A stretch of DNA of 64,000 nt from Actinomadura spongiicola (lineage in GTDB: Bacteria > Actinomycetota > Actinomycetes > Streptosporangiales > Streptosporangiaceae), in NCBI RefSeq assembly GCF_003432485.1, contig NZ_QVNQ01000014.1:118393-182392 (forward strand), given 5' to 3'. The translations under genes were made by a program, and so were the position numbers. Of this stretch, positions 1-8,913 are shown piece by piece (within the stretch, counting starts at the first letter, position 1; each line of letters starts with the position of its first letter). The notes under the pieces were generated by a model. It worked only from the letters and a program-made list of their open reading frames with translations. It searched no databases and was not told where the DNA came from.

Positions 1-204
1 GCGGGTGGTCTGGACGAGGAACCGCGTTTCGGTGCGGGACTGCTCGAGCCGATAGAGCACGCCGGCCTCGCGGCGGGCTTCGGCGCCGAGCCCATCGGGG
101 ACGAGCGACATCACCCGACGGTGCGCGTGGGCGGCGTCACCGATGTCGCGGCGCGCGGCCTGGTGACGAAGGTCAAGCGAAATCTGGGTCAGCCAGATGG
201 TCAC
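1..204 (-). CDS. cas6e: CRISPR type I-E Cas6e (partial, runs off left edge)
   Basis: This is the first 68 codons of the Cascade endoribonuclease that cuts the pre-crRNA inside each repeat and stays bound to the 3' hairpin. The N-terminus reads M-T-I-W-L-T-Q-I after a GTG start (204-202), and the region has the H-A-H-R-R-V-M motif and the L-Y-R-L-E segment typical of the family's first ferredoxin fold. The GTG overlaps the cas5 stop as GTGA, so translation is probably coupled. The C-terminal half is outside the window, so the catalytic residues cannot be checked. Its position after cas5 fixes the identity. Confidence 0.85.
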   Translation of the reverse strand, partial: MTIWLTQISLDLRHQAARRDIGDAAHAHRRVMSLVPDGLGAEARREAGVLYRLEQSRTETRFLVQTTR

Positions 205-950
205 CGGGCCTCCTGAATGTATTCGATCAGTGCGTCGTGGTAGGCGTTGGTGGCTTTTGACCACAGTTCCGCCGGGACGGGTCGCGGAGCGATCGAGACC
301 GTTCTGGTTCGGAACTTGCGTTCAAGGCGGGAGAAGGTCTGCGGCACGTCGGTGAGTTGCGCGACCGATTCAGCGTCACCGCGGGTTCCTTCGGTGACGA
401 AGTCGAGTTCGTATGGGGCGTCCGGCCGGGGTGGGCGGCGGGCTACGGGTACGCGGGTCAGCAGATGCACGACGGGGTCGTCGACATCGCCGTTCAGCAG
501 GAGCGGCTGGTCCGGCGGGCATGATCGGCGACCGAGGTACACAGGCCAGTACGGTGATTCCAGGGCGCGTGCGATGGCATCGATACGTTCGCTGGGGCCC
601 TCGACAGCGACGACGAAGACCGCATCCGAACAGTAGTAGCGGTGGGTCAGGATCGTCTCGGACCCGGGTTGCCGCCGCTTGCCTTCTGCGGTGGGCACGG
701 TGAGTTCTCGTGGGTATCCGCCGCCGATGGTGTGGTAGTCCCGCATGATGATGCCGGGCCGGTCGATCCGGATGGTCAGCCGCAGGCTGTCGTAGTCGTC
801 CAGCGGCGTGCCGCGTGGGCGTCCCTCTGCGGCGGCGAATATTCCGATCAACCCGGATCGAGTGGGGAATCGGAGGGTGTCCCGGTGGCCGAACACGCTG
901 TGTTCGCCCCATGATTGCAGTGGACCGGCCAGGCGTAGGAGTAGTCCCAT
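201..950 (-). CDS. cas5: CRISPR type I-E Cas5e (CasD)
   Basis: This Cascade subunit caps the 5' handle of the crRNA. It has 249 residues, close to the usual length. The start M-G-L-L-L-R-L-A-G-P-L-Q-S-W-G is the classic Cas5 opening, with the following T-R-F-P-T-R-S-G-like segment (here LRFPTRSGLIGIFAAA). Longer readings upstream are out of character for the family, so ATG 950 is chosen; it overlaps the cas7 stop by one base (TGATG). It is the fourth gene of the cse1-cse2-cas7-cas5-cas6e run and is surely co-transcribed with it. Confidence 0.93.
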   Translation of the reverse strand: MGLLLRLAGPLQSWGEHSVFGHRDTLRFPTRSGLIGIFAAAEGRPRGTPLDDYDSLRLTIRIDRPGIIMRDYHTIGGGYPRELTVPTAEGKRRQPGSETILTHRYYCSDAVFVVAVEGPSERIDAIARALESPYWPVYLGRRSCPPDQPLLLNGDVDDPVVHLLTRVPVARRPPRPDAPYELDFVTEGTRGDAESVAQLTDVPQTFSRLERKFRTRTVSIAPRPVPAELWSKATNAYHDALIEYIQEAR

Positions 951-2104
951 CACGCCTGCGCTTCGGGGAAGGCGGCTCCAACCGCTGACGTGATCAGTTC
1001 GGGGTAGGAGTCGACCGCGGTGCCGAGCCCGGTGAGCGGCTTGTCCTCCACGCCGGCGTAGCCGTCGAAGACGATTTCGCTGGTTCCCCACAGTCGGCGA
1101 ATCTTGGTGCTGTGGTCGGCGAGTCGGCGGAAGGACGGAGCCGCCCAGCCGTCCGACTCGGCGCGGACCGGGCTTTCGAACGCGGGAGCCAGTGAGATCG
1201 GCCGGTCGGATCGCACCGCCAGGTACGCCAGGTCGGGCAGAGTGTTCGCGGCGGTGGAGTTCTGCTTGCCACTGGGGAGTGCGGACAGAAATGCGGTCAA
1301 GAACGCGCTGGTGAGTTGGGCGGCATAGGTGTGGTCAGCCGCCGATGTGCCGGACGCTTGGGGGGCTGCCAGACCGCGCATCAGCCCAGTGAGGTCGAGG
1401 CAGGCGTAGCGGTAGAAGACGCCCGCGCTGAACTCGGCGCTGTTCATGTGGCCGCTGCCGTGCTGGTCGGCCTGGTTGAGGTCGTCAACGGCGGTGAAGA
1501 AGTCGATCTCCGGGTCGGTGCCGTGGGTGGTGAACGCGTGGGCGAACTGAACGTTGCCGTCGACGCCGGCGCCGGGAATTTCGGCGAGCATGCGGCCGAA
1601 CAGATTGATGCTGGCGTTCCGTTCGGTGATGAGTTCGTGGAGTCGGGCCTTGGGCAGGACGGCTGCGGGTTTCTTGTTGCCTGCCTCGGCGGCGATCGCG
1701 TCCCGGTACTCCTCGGCGAGGTCGGCGAGGTCGTCCAGGGCGCTGGTCGGCAGGTAGAACAAGGCGGCGCTGCTGCCGTCTTTCTCGTACTTGAGACCTG
1801 TCTCTTTCTCACCGGCCGAGCGCAAGATCTGCTTGCCTGCGGCGTCTGCGAGTTCCCTCGGCCAGCCGCGTTGCTGGAGGCGCTCGCTGACGTGGCCGGG
1901 CACTCGCCGGGTCCGGGCGGTGGGCTCACCAAGGTCGTCTTCGACCATCAACCGCACCGGGCGCTTCCACGCCTGGCTGGACACGCGCGTACGCGGCGTC
2001 CCTCCGTAAACCAGGGTCTTCGGAGAACCGAGATCATCGCGGTTCACGTTGCTGTAGGGAAGCGTCTGGAGGATGTGGACGTCCAGGTACTTGGGGGTCT
2101 TCAT
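950..2104 (-). CDS. cas7: CRISPR type I-E Cas7 (Cse4/CasC) backbone subunit
   Basis: This 384-residue protein forms the six-copy backbone of Cascade along the crRNA spacer. It begins MKTPKYLDVHILQTLPYSN, matching the Cse4 family opening, and continues with N-R-D-D-L-G-S-P-K and the S-S-Q-A-W-K-R motif near residue 45. The central N-V-Q-F-A-H-A-F-T-T-H segment is also typical. The ATG overlaps the cse2 stop (ATGA). Length and motifs look intact, so the subunit should be functional. Confidence 0.94.
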   Translation of the reverse strand: MKTPKYLDVHILQTLPYSNVNRDDLGSPKTLVYGGTPRTRVSSQAWKRPVRLMVEDDLGEPTARTRRVPGHVSERLQQRGWPRELADAAGKQILRSAGEKETGLKYEKDGSSAALFYLPTSALDDLADLAEEYRDAIAAEAGNKKPAAVLPKARLHELITERNASINLFGRMLAEIPGAGVDGNVQFAHAFTTHGTDPEIDFFTAVDDLNQADQHGSGHMNSAEFSAGVFYRYACLDLTGLMRGLAAPQASGTSAADHTYAAQLTSAFLTAFLSALPSGKQNSTAANTLPDLAYLAVRSDRPISLAPAFESPVRAESDGWAAPSFRRLADHSTKIRRLWGTSEIVFDGYAGVEDKPLTGLGTAVDSYPELITSAVGAAFPEAQA

Positions 2105-2760
2105 CGGCTCTCGCTCTCGTCGATCGGTGGGGGGTTCTCATCGGTCGGCTTCAGCCGGAAGTAGGTGCGGTAGTAGTCCTGTAGCCATTCCTTGGCGACA
2201 TGGTCCGCGTCGGTGCCCCAACGGGACAGGTCGACAGTGAGCCGCGACCAGTCGACCGGCACGCGGATCGCCTTCAACTGGGAGACCAGGCGCGGCAACT
2301 GGCGGTGGAGCCCCTCGATCCGCTGGCGGCAGAGCAGGTGCAGGCGAGCCTCGACCGTGTCGAACTTCAGCGGCGAACCCGGCAGCGCCACGGCCCGCCC
2401 GAGTGTCGCGCCGAGGTTCCATGACTCCGGCGCTTTGACGCCGGTTGCCGCGTCCAGTTCATCAGCCGTTTCACCGTTCGGGACGTCGTCGTCCGAATCG
2501 TCCTGCGGAGACTGGCGGGGCTGCGCCGCGATCAGTGCCGCCACCGCGTAGAAGGCTCGTTCCACGGCCTCGTCGCTCTCCGGTGGAATGTGGCGGGCGA
2601 CGAGCGCGATTGCGTGCCGAGACTGCGGGTGTTCGGGAGCCCGCCCGACCGAACGACGCAGGGCCGCTCTGTTTCCGGGACTCCTGGCGATCTGTTCACT
2701 GACGCTCTCGACGAGTCTGTCCGCAGCAGCGGAGACTCGCCTTCTCTCTTCCAACTTCAT
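2101..2760 (-). CDS. cse2: CRISPR type I-E Cse2 (CasB) small subunit
   Basis: This 219-residue helical protein is the small subunit of Cascade, present as a dimer that steadies the R-loop. It is recognised by position between cse1 and cas7 and by conserved pieces: early R-A-A-L-R-R-S-V-G, H-A-I-A-L-V-A-R-H, and late F-D-T-V-E-A-R-L-H-L-L. An acidic insert near residues 90-105 (DDSDDDVPNGETADELD) may be a linker. An upstream extension in the same frame overlaps cse1 and is not family-like, so ATG 2760 is chosen; it overlaps the cse1 stop as ATGA. Confidence 0.9.
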   Translation of the reverse strand: MKLEERRRVSAAADRLVESVSEQIARSPGNRAALRRSVGRAPEHPQSRHAIALVARHIPPESDEAVERAFYAVAALIAAQPRQSPQDDSDDDVPNGETADELDAATGVKAPESWNLGATLGRAVALPGSPLKFDTVEARLHLLCRQRIEGLHRQLPRLVSQLKAIRVPVDWSRLTVDLSRWGTDADHVAKEWLQDYYRTYFRLKPTDENPPPIDESESR

Positions 2761-4301
2761 GATTCGTCCCTCGGAGTGGACTCGTTGAGCGCTCGGTAGA
2801 TGAAGCCGCGAGCGCGTTCGATGGAGCGCTTGGCGCGCGGACGATGCGCGGCGGGCTCGGTGACCTCGTCGAACACCGCGGTTGCGGTGTTGACGAAACT
2901 GCGTGCCGCGTCCTCGAAGTCGCGGTGTCGGAGGCGGCGCCAGAAGACCGCCTCGGCCCGCGGCCAGTAGCGTCCGGCGGCGGCCCCGGGCCACGGGCCC
3001 TGCCCGATGTCGCTCTCGCGGCGGACCGGGCGGCCGTCGCCGTTGGACGGATCGTTGATCGCTATCCAGGCATTGCGCAAGGCTCGTTGGAGGTGCCATT
3101 CAGCGCGTTCCGCGGCGTCCCGCGCCCGACTGAGCTCACCAGCGGTCTCGTGATCGCCGATCAGGGTGCCGAGCACCGCCGGGGTCGTCGCGGCGAACCA
3201 TTGCTGGTCACGCGTCTGACCGTCCTGGTGAAAGCCGTAGGCGCGGACCCGCAGCGCGTCACGGATGTCGAACGGCAGGCACTCTGCAGCGTCCCCGAAG
3301 ACAGCGGGCCGTCTGCTCCTGCCCCCACGGACACCGACATCTTCACGGAGCAGGGCATCCAGATCGCGCCACAGGGCACGCGCCAAGTCGGCGCGGCGCG
3401 GGTAAAACTCGCCCTCGTTGTTCGCCTGGTAGATGAGATACGGATCGTTGACCATCGGGTGCGGTTGGCGCCACCCCCACGTGAAGTAAGCATTGACGAC
3501 CTTCGTCCGGTCGGGGTCTGGTTCCAGAAGCAGAGCGTGCCGGAACAACCCGGTGAGGACGCCGCCGACTCCGACGGGACTTGGAGGGACGCCGAGAGGG
3601 TCAGGCAACTCGTCGTACTCCCAGGGCGCGCGGTCGTCACCGCTCGCGCGTCCAAGAAACGGGATTCCGATAACGAGCGACTCGAACAGGTTCCGGCCCA
3701 ACGGATGGAAGGAGACCACCCGCCGCAACGGTCCAGCGGTCGTGTTCGCGTACTTCTTGCCGTTGACGGTTCGGGCCGTGCAGCGTCCCGACGGCCCGTA
3801 GAAGAGTTGCGCGACGAGGTGGAACAGGGCCGTCGTCAGGTCGAGTGGTCCGGCTTCACCGTCGTGGTGGTGGTCGAGCCAGACCTGGTTGTTTCCGGCC
3901 GGGCGCTCCAGTGTCAGCTTGTTGATGCCTGACCGGCTATCGCACTCGGTCGCCAGCCGGGGGTCCTGAAGCCATGGCCGCTCGGGATGGAACAGGTTGA
4001 AGCGGTCGCGGTAGCGGTCGAAGTACGCGGTCACGGCGTCAAGGTCGAAGGCGCCCTGGTCGAGCACGGCGTCCCGCCGGTCGAACCACTCGTTGGCGCC
4101 GTCGTCCTGTCTGTCCAGCCCGGTGATGCGCGCTGCGAAGACCGTTAGGATGCGCCGGAAGCCCGCCGCCGCGGGCGGCATCGGTATATCAATGTCGAGC
4201 AGTTCGTGCGCGCGGGTCATCAGTTCCCGCAGACCAACACCACCGGACGGGTAGACCGGGATCAGTCCATCGGTGGCCAGGTCAGACCCGGTAGGGGGCA
4301 T
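2757..4301 (-). CDS. cse1: CRISPR type I-E Cse1 (CasA/Cas8e) large subunit
   Basis: This 514-residue protein is the PAM-reading large subunit of Cascade and recruits Cas3. The early L-I-P-V-Y-P-S-G-G-V-G-L-R-E-L matches the family's W-I-P-V opening, and F-N-L-F-H-P-E-R-P-W-L-Q near residue 110 is the conserved Cse1 block. Later come K-Y-A-N-T-T-A-G-P-L and N-L-F-E-S-L. ATG 4301 is preceded by AAAGGA at a good distance; an upstream in-frame ATG at 4349 would read through the mini-CRISPR and is disfavoured. It is the first gene of the Cascade operon. Confidence 0.92.
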   Translation of the reverse strand: MPPTGSDLATDGLIPVYPSGGVGLRELMTRAHELLDIDIPMPPAAAGFRRILTVFAARITGLDRQDDGANEWFDRRDAVLDQGAFDLDAVTAYFDRYRDRFNLFHPERPWLQDPRLATECDSRSGINKLTLERPAGNNQVWLDHHHDGEAGPLDLTTALFHLVAQLFYGPSGRCTARTVNGKKYANTTAGPLRRVVSFHPLGRNLFESLVIGIPFLGRASGDDRAPWEYDELPDPLGVPPSPVGVGGVLTGLFRHALLLEPDPDRTKVVNAYFTWGWRQPHPMVNDPYLIYQANNEGEFYPRRADLARALWRDLDALLREDVGVRGGRSRRPAVFGDAAECLPFDIRDALRVRAYGFHQDGQTRDQQWFAATTPAVLGTLIGDHETAGELSRARDAAERAEWHLQRALRNAWIAINDPSNGDGRPVRRESDIGQGPWPGAAAGRYWPRAEAVFWRRLRHRDFEDAARSFVNTATAVFDEVTEPAAHRPRAKRSIERARGFIYRALNESTPRDES

Positions 4302-4338
4302 GACGTCCTTTCGAGAGTCTCGGTACAACGAGGCGACG

Positions 4339-4428
4339 AAATTCCCCACGACAGTGGGGGTGATCCGGTTGCGGTGGGCCGACGGGCAGCAGCTAGGTCA
4401 AGTTCCCCACGACAGTGGGGGTTGCAGG
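4339..4428 (+). CRISPR. Degenerate mini-CRISPR (repeat-spacer-repeat) between cas3 and cse1
   Basis: Two copies of a repeat-like sequence (4339-4367 and 4400-4428) share the core TTCCCCACGACAGTGGGGGT. Their spacing is exactly 61 nt, the period of the main array, leaving a 32-nt 'spacer' at 4368-4399. The first copy matches the main repeat at 22 of 29 positions; the second diverges more at its 3' end. The changes at the hairpin loop (ACA for CCC) are the same in both copies, so they were not gained independently. A 13-bp hairpin follows 12 nt later. Orientation matches the main array. This resembles cas-regulating crRNA-like RNAs (CreR/CreA type) described beside other type I loci. Confidence 0.8.
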
Positions 4429-4440
4429 CAGAGCACCGCA

Positions 4441-4470
4441 CACGGCAACCTTCCTAAGAAGGTTGCCGTG
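4441..4470. terminator. Perfect 13-bp hairpin between cas3 and the Cascade genes
   Basis: The sequence CACGGCAACCTTC, a CTAA loop and the exact complement GAAGGTTGCCGTG form a perfect stem. There is no T-run on either side. It could end transcription of cas3 (minus strand) or of the mini-CRISPR RNA (plus strand), since it sits directly after both. Confidence 0.7.
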
Positions 4471-4485
4471 GGCCGTCGTTCTGCG

Positions 4486-7275
4486 TCATCGGCACGCTAG
4501 ACGCACGAGCCCCAGTTGTGGCGACAGAACGAAGGAATTGTTTCCGAACTCGGCTGGCCGTATTCGGCCATCGCCGTCAACGGGATGTCTCAGCAAGAGG
4601 ACATCGCGCAGATGGGCGTTCTCACGCCAGGCGACCAAGTGCGGGTCCTTTGGGTCTGGTCCTCGCACCCACGCGGCAGGAACAGGGATCATCCGGGCGA
4701 GGAGCATCCGTACTTCGGCCTTGGTGAACCGTCCTTTGTCTAGGCTCCCCCGCATAGGGAGTTCGTCCCTCAGAGAAGGATCAAGGAACAACCTTCCGGA
4801 TGGGGCCTGGTAACAGCAGATGACCCGCGCCGAATCGGCACCGAGCCTGGTCCGGATGACCTCCTCGTCAATGTCCGAACTCGTCAGCGCATGAAGACTG
4901 GTGACGTCCGCGGGCTCCGGAATGGTGACCTGTTGCGATATGAACGTCTTGACCTGCTCGTCCGCAATTCGCTCAACATCGTCATCGGCCATCTGACTGT
5001 TCGGGTCGAGGAAGTCTTCATCGTAGACGGCATCGACCAGTGGCTGAACATCGTCGGGGATCCGGATCGGCGCCGTTGCGAGCTTTGCTAGCTCTTCCCT
5101 CGTACGGCGCAAGAGGGCGGCAGGATAGACGAACGGCCACGAATCCGGCACGGCGGGACGCCCACCCGCCGAAACCGGCGACAGGACCGCCAGCCGGGCC
5201 CGTGATACCCAACTGGGACGGGGATTGTGCGGATGCCGCCAGCACCGGCCAGCACGTTGCAAGAGCAACGCTATCGGCGCCAGGTCGCTGATGAGAAAGT
5301 CGAAATCCAGGTCGATGGATTGCTCCACAACCTGAGTCGCGACGAGAATGGCGGCGGTCGTCGGGCGTTTTCCGCTCGCCTTCCCCGTCTTACCGAAAGA
5401 TTCTACGACCGTCCGGGTGATTTCGGCACGCTCTTCCGCAGGGAACCGAGAGTGCAATAGTTGAAGCTGTGGCCGCCGTGTGCCATCAGCAAAGCTCTTG
5501 CCCAGCCAATCCTGAAGATCCTCGAAAGTCTGCTGCGCCTCGGCGACGGTGTTGCAGATGATCCCCACGCAACCTGAGTTCGTCTCGACCAGCGGCTTCA
5601 GGAGCTCTCGGAAAACGGAACTGCGCTCGGCTCGGCCGTCCTTCCCGATGGGAACTTCGTGAAGCTCGACGTCCAGCGACCGCGATTCGGTGTCCAACGC
5701 CCTGGACGTGACCCGCCCGCTCTCAGCGTCCGCGTACAACCACCCTGGATAACCAGCGGTCACCTCGATCGGCGAGCGGTGACCTGCGCCGAGAAGGTAA
5801 GCCTCGACCAATCGGTGGCCGATCTGCCGTGGAAGCGTGGCCGACAAAAGGACGACCGGTACGCCCAGCCTCCCGAGCCAGGTCAGCAGACGACGCAAGA
5901 GCCCCTGCATATAGGCGTCGTAGGCGTGGACCTCGTCGATGATGATGACCTTGCCTGATAAGCCCATCATTCTCAGCATGTTGTGCTTACCGCACAGCGC
6001 GGCGAGCAGAGCCTGGTCGATCGTGCCCACGGAGAAGGGGGCCAGTACTCCCCGGTTCCGCGCCTGGAGCCAGTCCGTGGCAGCAGTCCACGCCCCACGT
6101 GCGCCCTCCCCCGTCAAGATCTCGGCATCGGGCTCGCCACTCGGCGGGACGTCTCGCGAATACACCGGATTCAGCCACGCCATGCTGTGCAACAGCGTCA
6201 ACGGCGCCGGGTCGATCGCACGGCGCAGCCCGTACTCCATCACGCGCTCGTAGATCTGATCGGCCGTCGCCATCGTCGGAAGCCCCACGAAGATCCCGGG
6301 CACACCACAGGCCTCACCCATGACCCGAGCCGAGTGCAACGCGATCTCCGTCTTGCCATCCCCCATGGGCGCAGTGATCAAAAGCAGGCCAGGACGCTCA
6401 CCAACCAGCGCGGGAAGCGCGTCGGCCAGCGACCGCTGGAGGTAGTTCGGGTTGAACGGGAACTCGTCCTCGAACGTGCCGGGTTGAAGCCTGAGCCGGC
6501 CCAGGCCCGCCTCCTTCAGCAACCCCGGTACCTGGCGCGTACTCTCCACCAGATGCGCCTTCAGAGAAGCCGCATCGTTCGCGTTCGGTCGCGCCTTGAG
6601 CCGCCCTTTGACGAAGAAGTCCTGGCTGACCAGCCAGTCCGCCAGAACCACGAGCCCGCACACCAACCCGGCAACGTCAGCGTCCATACGCTTTTCCGGT
6701 GGCTCTGGCTCCCCGAGAACCGAATGGACCGCACCGAGCAGGGCTTGACGCTGCTGCTCCCACTTACCGCCTCCCAGCGACGGGAAGTACACCAGCGGGT
6801 CACTCGTATCCCGCTTCAACTCGAAGAACCGCCCATGATGCCCACCAAGGAGTTGCGCAACCATGAACGCCTCATCACGCAAGCTCCGCGCGCGGTAACC
6901 GACCTGCCGCAAAGCGGGCCCGAGCCACTGATGCGCGGCCTGGTCGTGACGAATCCGCTCCCCGGGAACATCCGGATACCCCACCAACTCGGGGAACGCG
7001 TCCTCCGCCAGAGCCTGGAAGGTAAAGGTGACCTTCCCAACGTCATGAAGCGCCGCCCAGAACATCAACACCCGCCGGGCACGCTCATCATCGACGCCGA
7101 GCCCCGCAGCGATGTGCCGCCGTCCGGCAGCACTGACATAGAGATCCCACAGCACACCCATCGCGGCAGCCGCATCTAAAAGATGACACACCACCGGATA
7201 GGGACCCGGCAGACCACGGCGCTTGCCCCACAGCGCCAGATCGACACCGGGAACCTCAAGCGGATTCCCCGTCAT
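4486..7275 (-). CDS. cas3: CRISPR type I-E Cas3 helicase-nuclease
   Basis: This 929-residue protein is recruited by Cascade to degrade target DNA. The HD nuclease is N-terminal: H31, the H77-D78 pair in A-L-H-D-V-G-K, and G-G-H-H-G-R-F-F near residue 147. The SF2 helicase follows, with Walker A A-P-M-G-D-G-K-T at 302-309, DEVH at 447-450, an L-L-S-A-T-L motif III, and Q-R-A-G-R-C-W-R as motif VI (E-Q-S-I-D-L-D before it). The C-terminal domain is complete. The gene is separated from cse1 by 184 bp holding the hairpin and mini-CRISPR, so it likely has its own transcript. Confidence 0.95.
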   Translation of the reverse strand: MTGNPLEVPGVDLALWGKRRGLPGPYPVVCHLLDAAAAMGVLWDLYVSAAGRRHIAAGLGVDDERARRVLMFWAALHDVGKVTFTFQALAEDAFPELVGYPDVPGERIRHDQAAHQWLGPALRQVGYRARSLRDEAFMVAQLLGGHHGRFFELKRDTSDPLVYFPSLGGGKWEQQRQALLGAVHSVLGEPEPPEKRMDADVAGLVCGLVVLADWLVSQDFFVKGRLKARPNANDAASLKAHLVESTRQVPGLLKEAGLGRLRLQPGTFEDEFPFNPNYLQRSLADALPALVGERPGLLLITAPMGDGKTEIALHSARVMGEACGVPGIFVGLPTMATADQIYERVMEYGLRRAIDPAPLTLLHSMAWLNPVYSRDVPPSGEPDAEILTGEGARGAWTAATDWLQARNRGVLAPFSVGTIDQALLAALCGKHNMLRMMGLSGKVIIIDEVHAYDAYMQGLLRRLLTWLGRLGVPVVLLSATLPRQIGHRLVEAYLLGAGHRSPIEVTAGYPGWLYADAESGRVTSRALDTESRSLDVELHEVPIGKDGRAERSSVFRELLKPLVETNSGCVGIICNTVAEAQQTFEDLQDWLGKSFADGTRRPQLQLLHSRFPAEERAEITRTVVESFGKTGKASGKRPTTAAILVATQVVEQSIDLDFDFLISDLAPIALLLQRAGRCWRHPHNPRPSWVSRARLAVLSPVSAGGRPAVPDSWPFVYPAALLRRTREELAKLATAPIRIPDDVQPLVDAVYDEDFLDPNSQMADDDVERIADEQVKTFISQQVTIPEPADVTSLHALTSSDIDEEVIRTRLGADSARVICCYQAPSGRLFLDPSLRDELPMRGSLDKGRFTKAEVRMLLARMIPVPAAWVRGPDPKDPHLVAWRENAHLRDVLLLRHPVDGDGRIRPAEFGNNSFVLSPQLGLVRLACR

Positions 7276-7451
7276 GACCTCATTCCCTCATAGCCCGTGA
7301 CTCACGATAGACCGACCGTAGCGACGAGGACTGACAGTCCGGGGCCACCAGCCAAGAGTAAGCTCCACCCATGCGGCGGCAGACGGCGCAAGAGCCCAAC
7401 AACACGAAACATAAACCCCATGCGCACTTGTGAAGCCGCAGGTCAAGAAGA
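7276..7451 (+). promoter_or_regulatory. Leader region of the main CRISPR array and divergent cas3 promoter region
   Basis: This 176-bp gap separates the cas3 start from the first repeat. Its last 60 bases are the most A-rich stretch nearby (for example AACAACACGAAACATAAACC), as expected of a CRISPR leader. The best-kept repeats adjoin this side and the decayed repeats lie at the far end, which also places the leader here. No clear -35/-10 boxes were recognised. Confidence 0.6.
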
Positions 7452-8453
7452 GTGCTCCCCACGCCCGTGGGGGTGGTCCGGACATAGTTCGGAGGATCTT
7501 CCCATGTGGACCGTGCTCCCCACGCCCGTGGGGGTGGTCCGCCAGGAACTTGCCCACCTGGCCGGGGGTGATGGTGCTCCCCACGCCCGTGGGGGTGGTC
7601 CGTGGTCGAGGACGTTGCCGGTGACACCGCCGGCGTGCTCCCCACGCCCGTGGGGGTGGTCCGTCCTGTGGCGCTCGCGGCTCGCGGCGCATGACGTGCT
7701 CCCCACGCCCGTGGGGGTGGTCCGTGGCGGTAGTCCGGGCGCGGGAGCGTTACGAGGTGCTCCCCACGCCCGTGGGGGTGGTCCGCCGCCAGTCAACCGA
7801 GGAGCGAGCGCGGGTCGGTGCTCCCCACGCCCGTGGGGGTGGTCCGTACGACCAGCAGGTGCCCATCGCCGAGGTCGAGTGCTCCCCACGCCTGTGGGGT
7901 GGTCCGCCGCTCAACATGGGCGGCGGGGGCCAGGTGCGGTGCTCCCCACGCCTGTGGGGGTGGTCCGGCCCTGGCTTAAACCTGGGTGGCCACTTCGCGG
8001 TGCTCCCCACGCCTGTGGGGGTGGTCCGGTCGGTGGGACGCGGCATTCGGTGACGACGGTGTGCTCCCCACGCCTGTGGGGGTGGTCCGCCGCTGAGTTC
8101 TTGAAGGTTGCGAACCGGTATGTGCTCCCCACGCCTGTGGGGGTGGTCCGTCCGGGATGGCCCTGCTGATCTCGGGAATGACGTGCTCCCCACGCCTGTG
8201 GGGGTGGTCCGCGACTCAAGGGGTCGGGAGTGGTACCTCCCGGGTGCTCCCCACGCCTGTGGGGGTGGTCCGCCGCCGCCCACCACGCCGCAGCCGCCAG
8301 CATCGTGCTCCCCACGCCTGTGGGGGTGGTCCGGTTCCTACGACGTCATCCGCGCCCAACGGTGCGTGGTACCCACGCCCGTGGGGACCACGAAAGGGCG
8401 TCTGCGGTGGTAGGCGACGGCCGCGTGGTCCCCACGCCCGTGGAGGTGGTCCG
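7452..8453 (+). CRISPR. Type I-E CRISPR array: 17 repeats, 16 spacers
   Basis: The 29-nt repeat starts GTGCTCCCCACG, has a loop of CCC or CCT, and ends GTGGGGGTGGTCCG; spacers are 32 nt (61-nt period). Repeats start at 7452, 7513, 7574, 7635, 7696, 7757, 7818, 7879 (28 nt, one G short), 7939, 8000, 8061, 8122, 8183, 8244 and 8305, then decayed copies near 8366 and 8425. Repeats 1-7 carry CCC in the loop and repeats 8-15 carry CCT. The strand is set by similarity to the E. coli repeat, which also ends CCG, and by decay at the 3' end. Reading frames across the array are artefacts. Confidence 0.97.
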
Positions 8454-8725
8454 CGGACAGACCTCTGTGAGGCGAAGCAACCACCCGACGGCTGTAGTCA
8501 GTTCCTTATCGCTCTAAAGATGCCTGTATTGCCGACCCGGGCGTGCCTTGCCAGTTCGGTCATATCGGCGCCCACCCAGAACAGCCGCCCTCGACAACGC
8601 GGCGACGCTCATCGGCAGCCAGCTGGGCAACAGAAGCCGAAACGGCCCTGACGGCCTGATCTCCTGACTGCCGACGAGCAGCGACTCTAGATAGAACGCA
8701 CTGCCGCGTTCGCACAACCATCTGG

Positions 8726-8837
8726 CCAGCTTTCCTCGCCCGCCAGCGAAGGCGGGAGCCACCCACGGTTAGCGCTGCACAAGTGGAACCGGTCGGAGTC
8801 GGTGTGATCCTCGCCCGCCGGTGAAGGCGGGCGCCAC
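8726..8837. CRISPR. Two-repeat remnant of a second CRISPR family
   Basis: Two 37-nt copies (8726-8762 and 8801-8837) enclose a 38-nt spacer. They share the TCCTCGCCCGCC / GAAGGCGGGCGCCAC core of the array at 33140-33404. The first differs at its 5' end and has one A for C; the second has GGT for AGC in the loop. Each can fold with a CGCCCGCC/GGCGGGCG stem. No cas genes matching this repeat family are in the window. Confidence 0.7.
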
Positions 8838-8913
8838 GGCAATTGAGCTAGTGATATTACACAGAGCTTTGACTCTGTCGCTCATTCGAAATGGACTGTA
8901 GTGTCCAAAACTA

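Noticed and set aside
2880..2888. A 9-nt match of the mini-CRISPR spacer start inside cse1
   Set aside because: Short, in coding sequence, and preceded by GCG rather than a typical I-E PAM.
7297..8315. Long frames in both strands across the main CRISPR array
   Set aside because: They consist of the same repeat read over and over and have no separate support.
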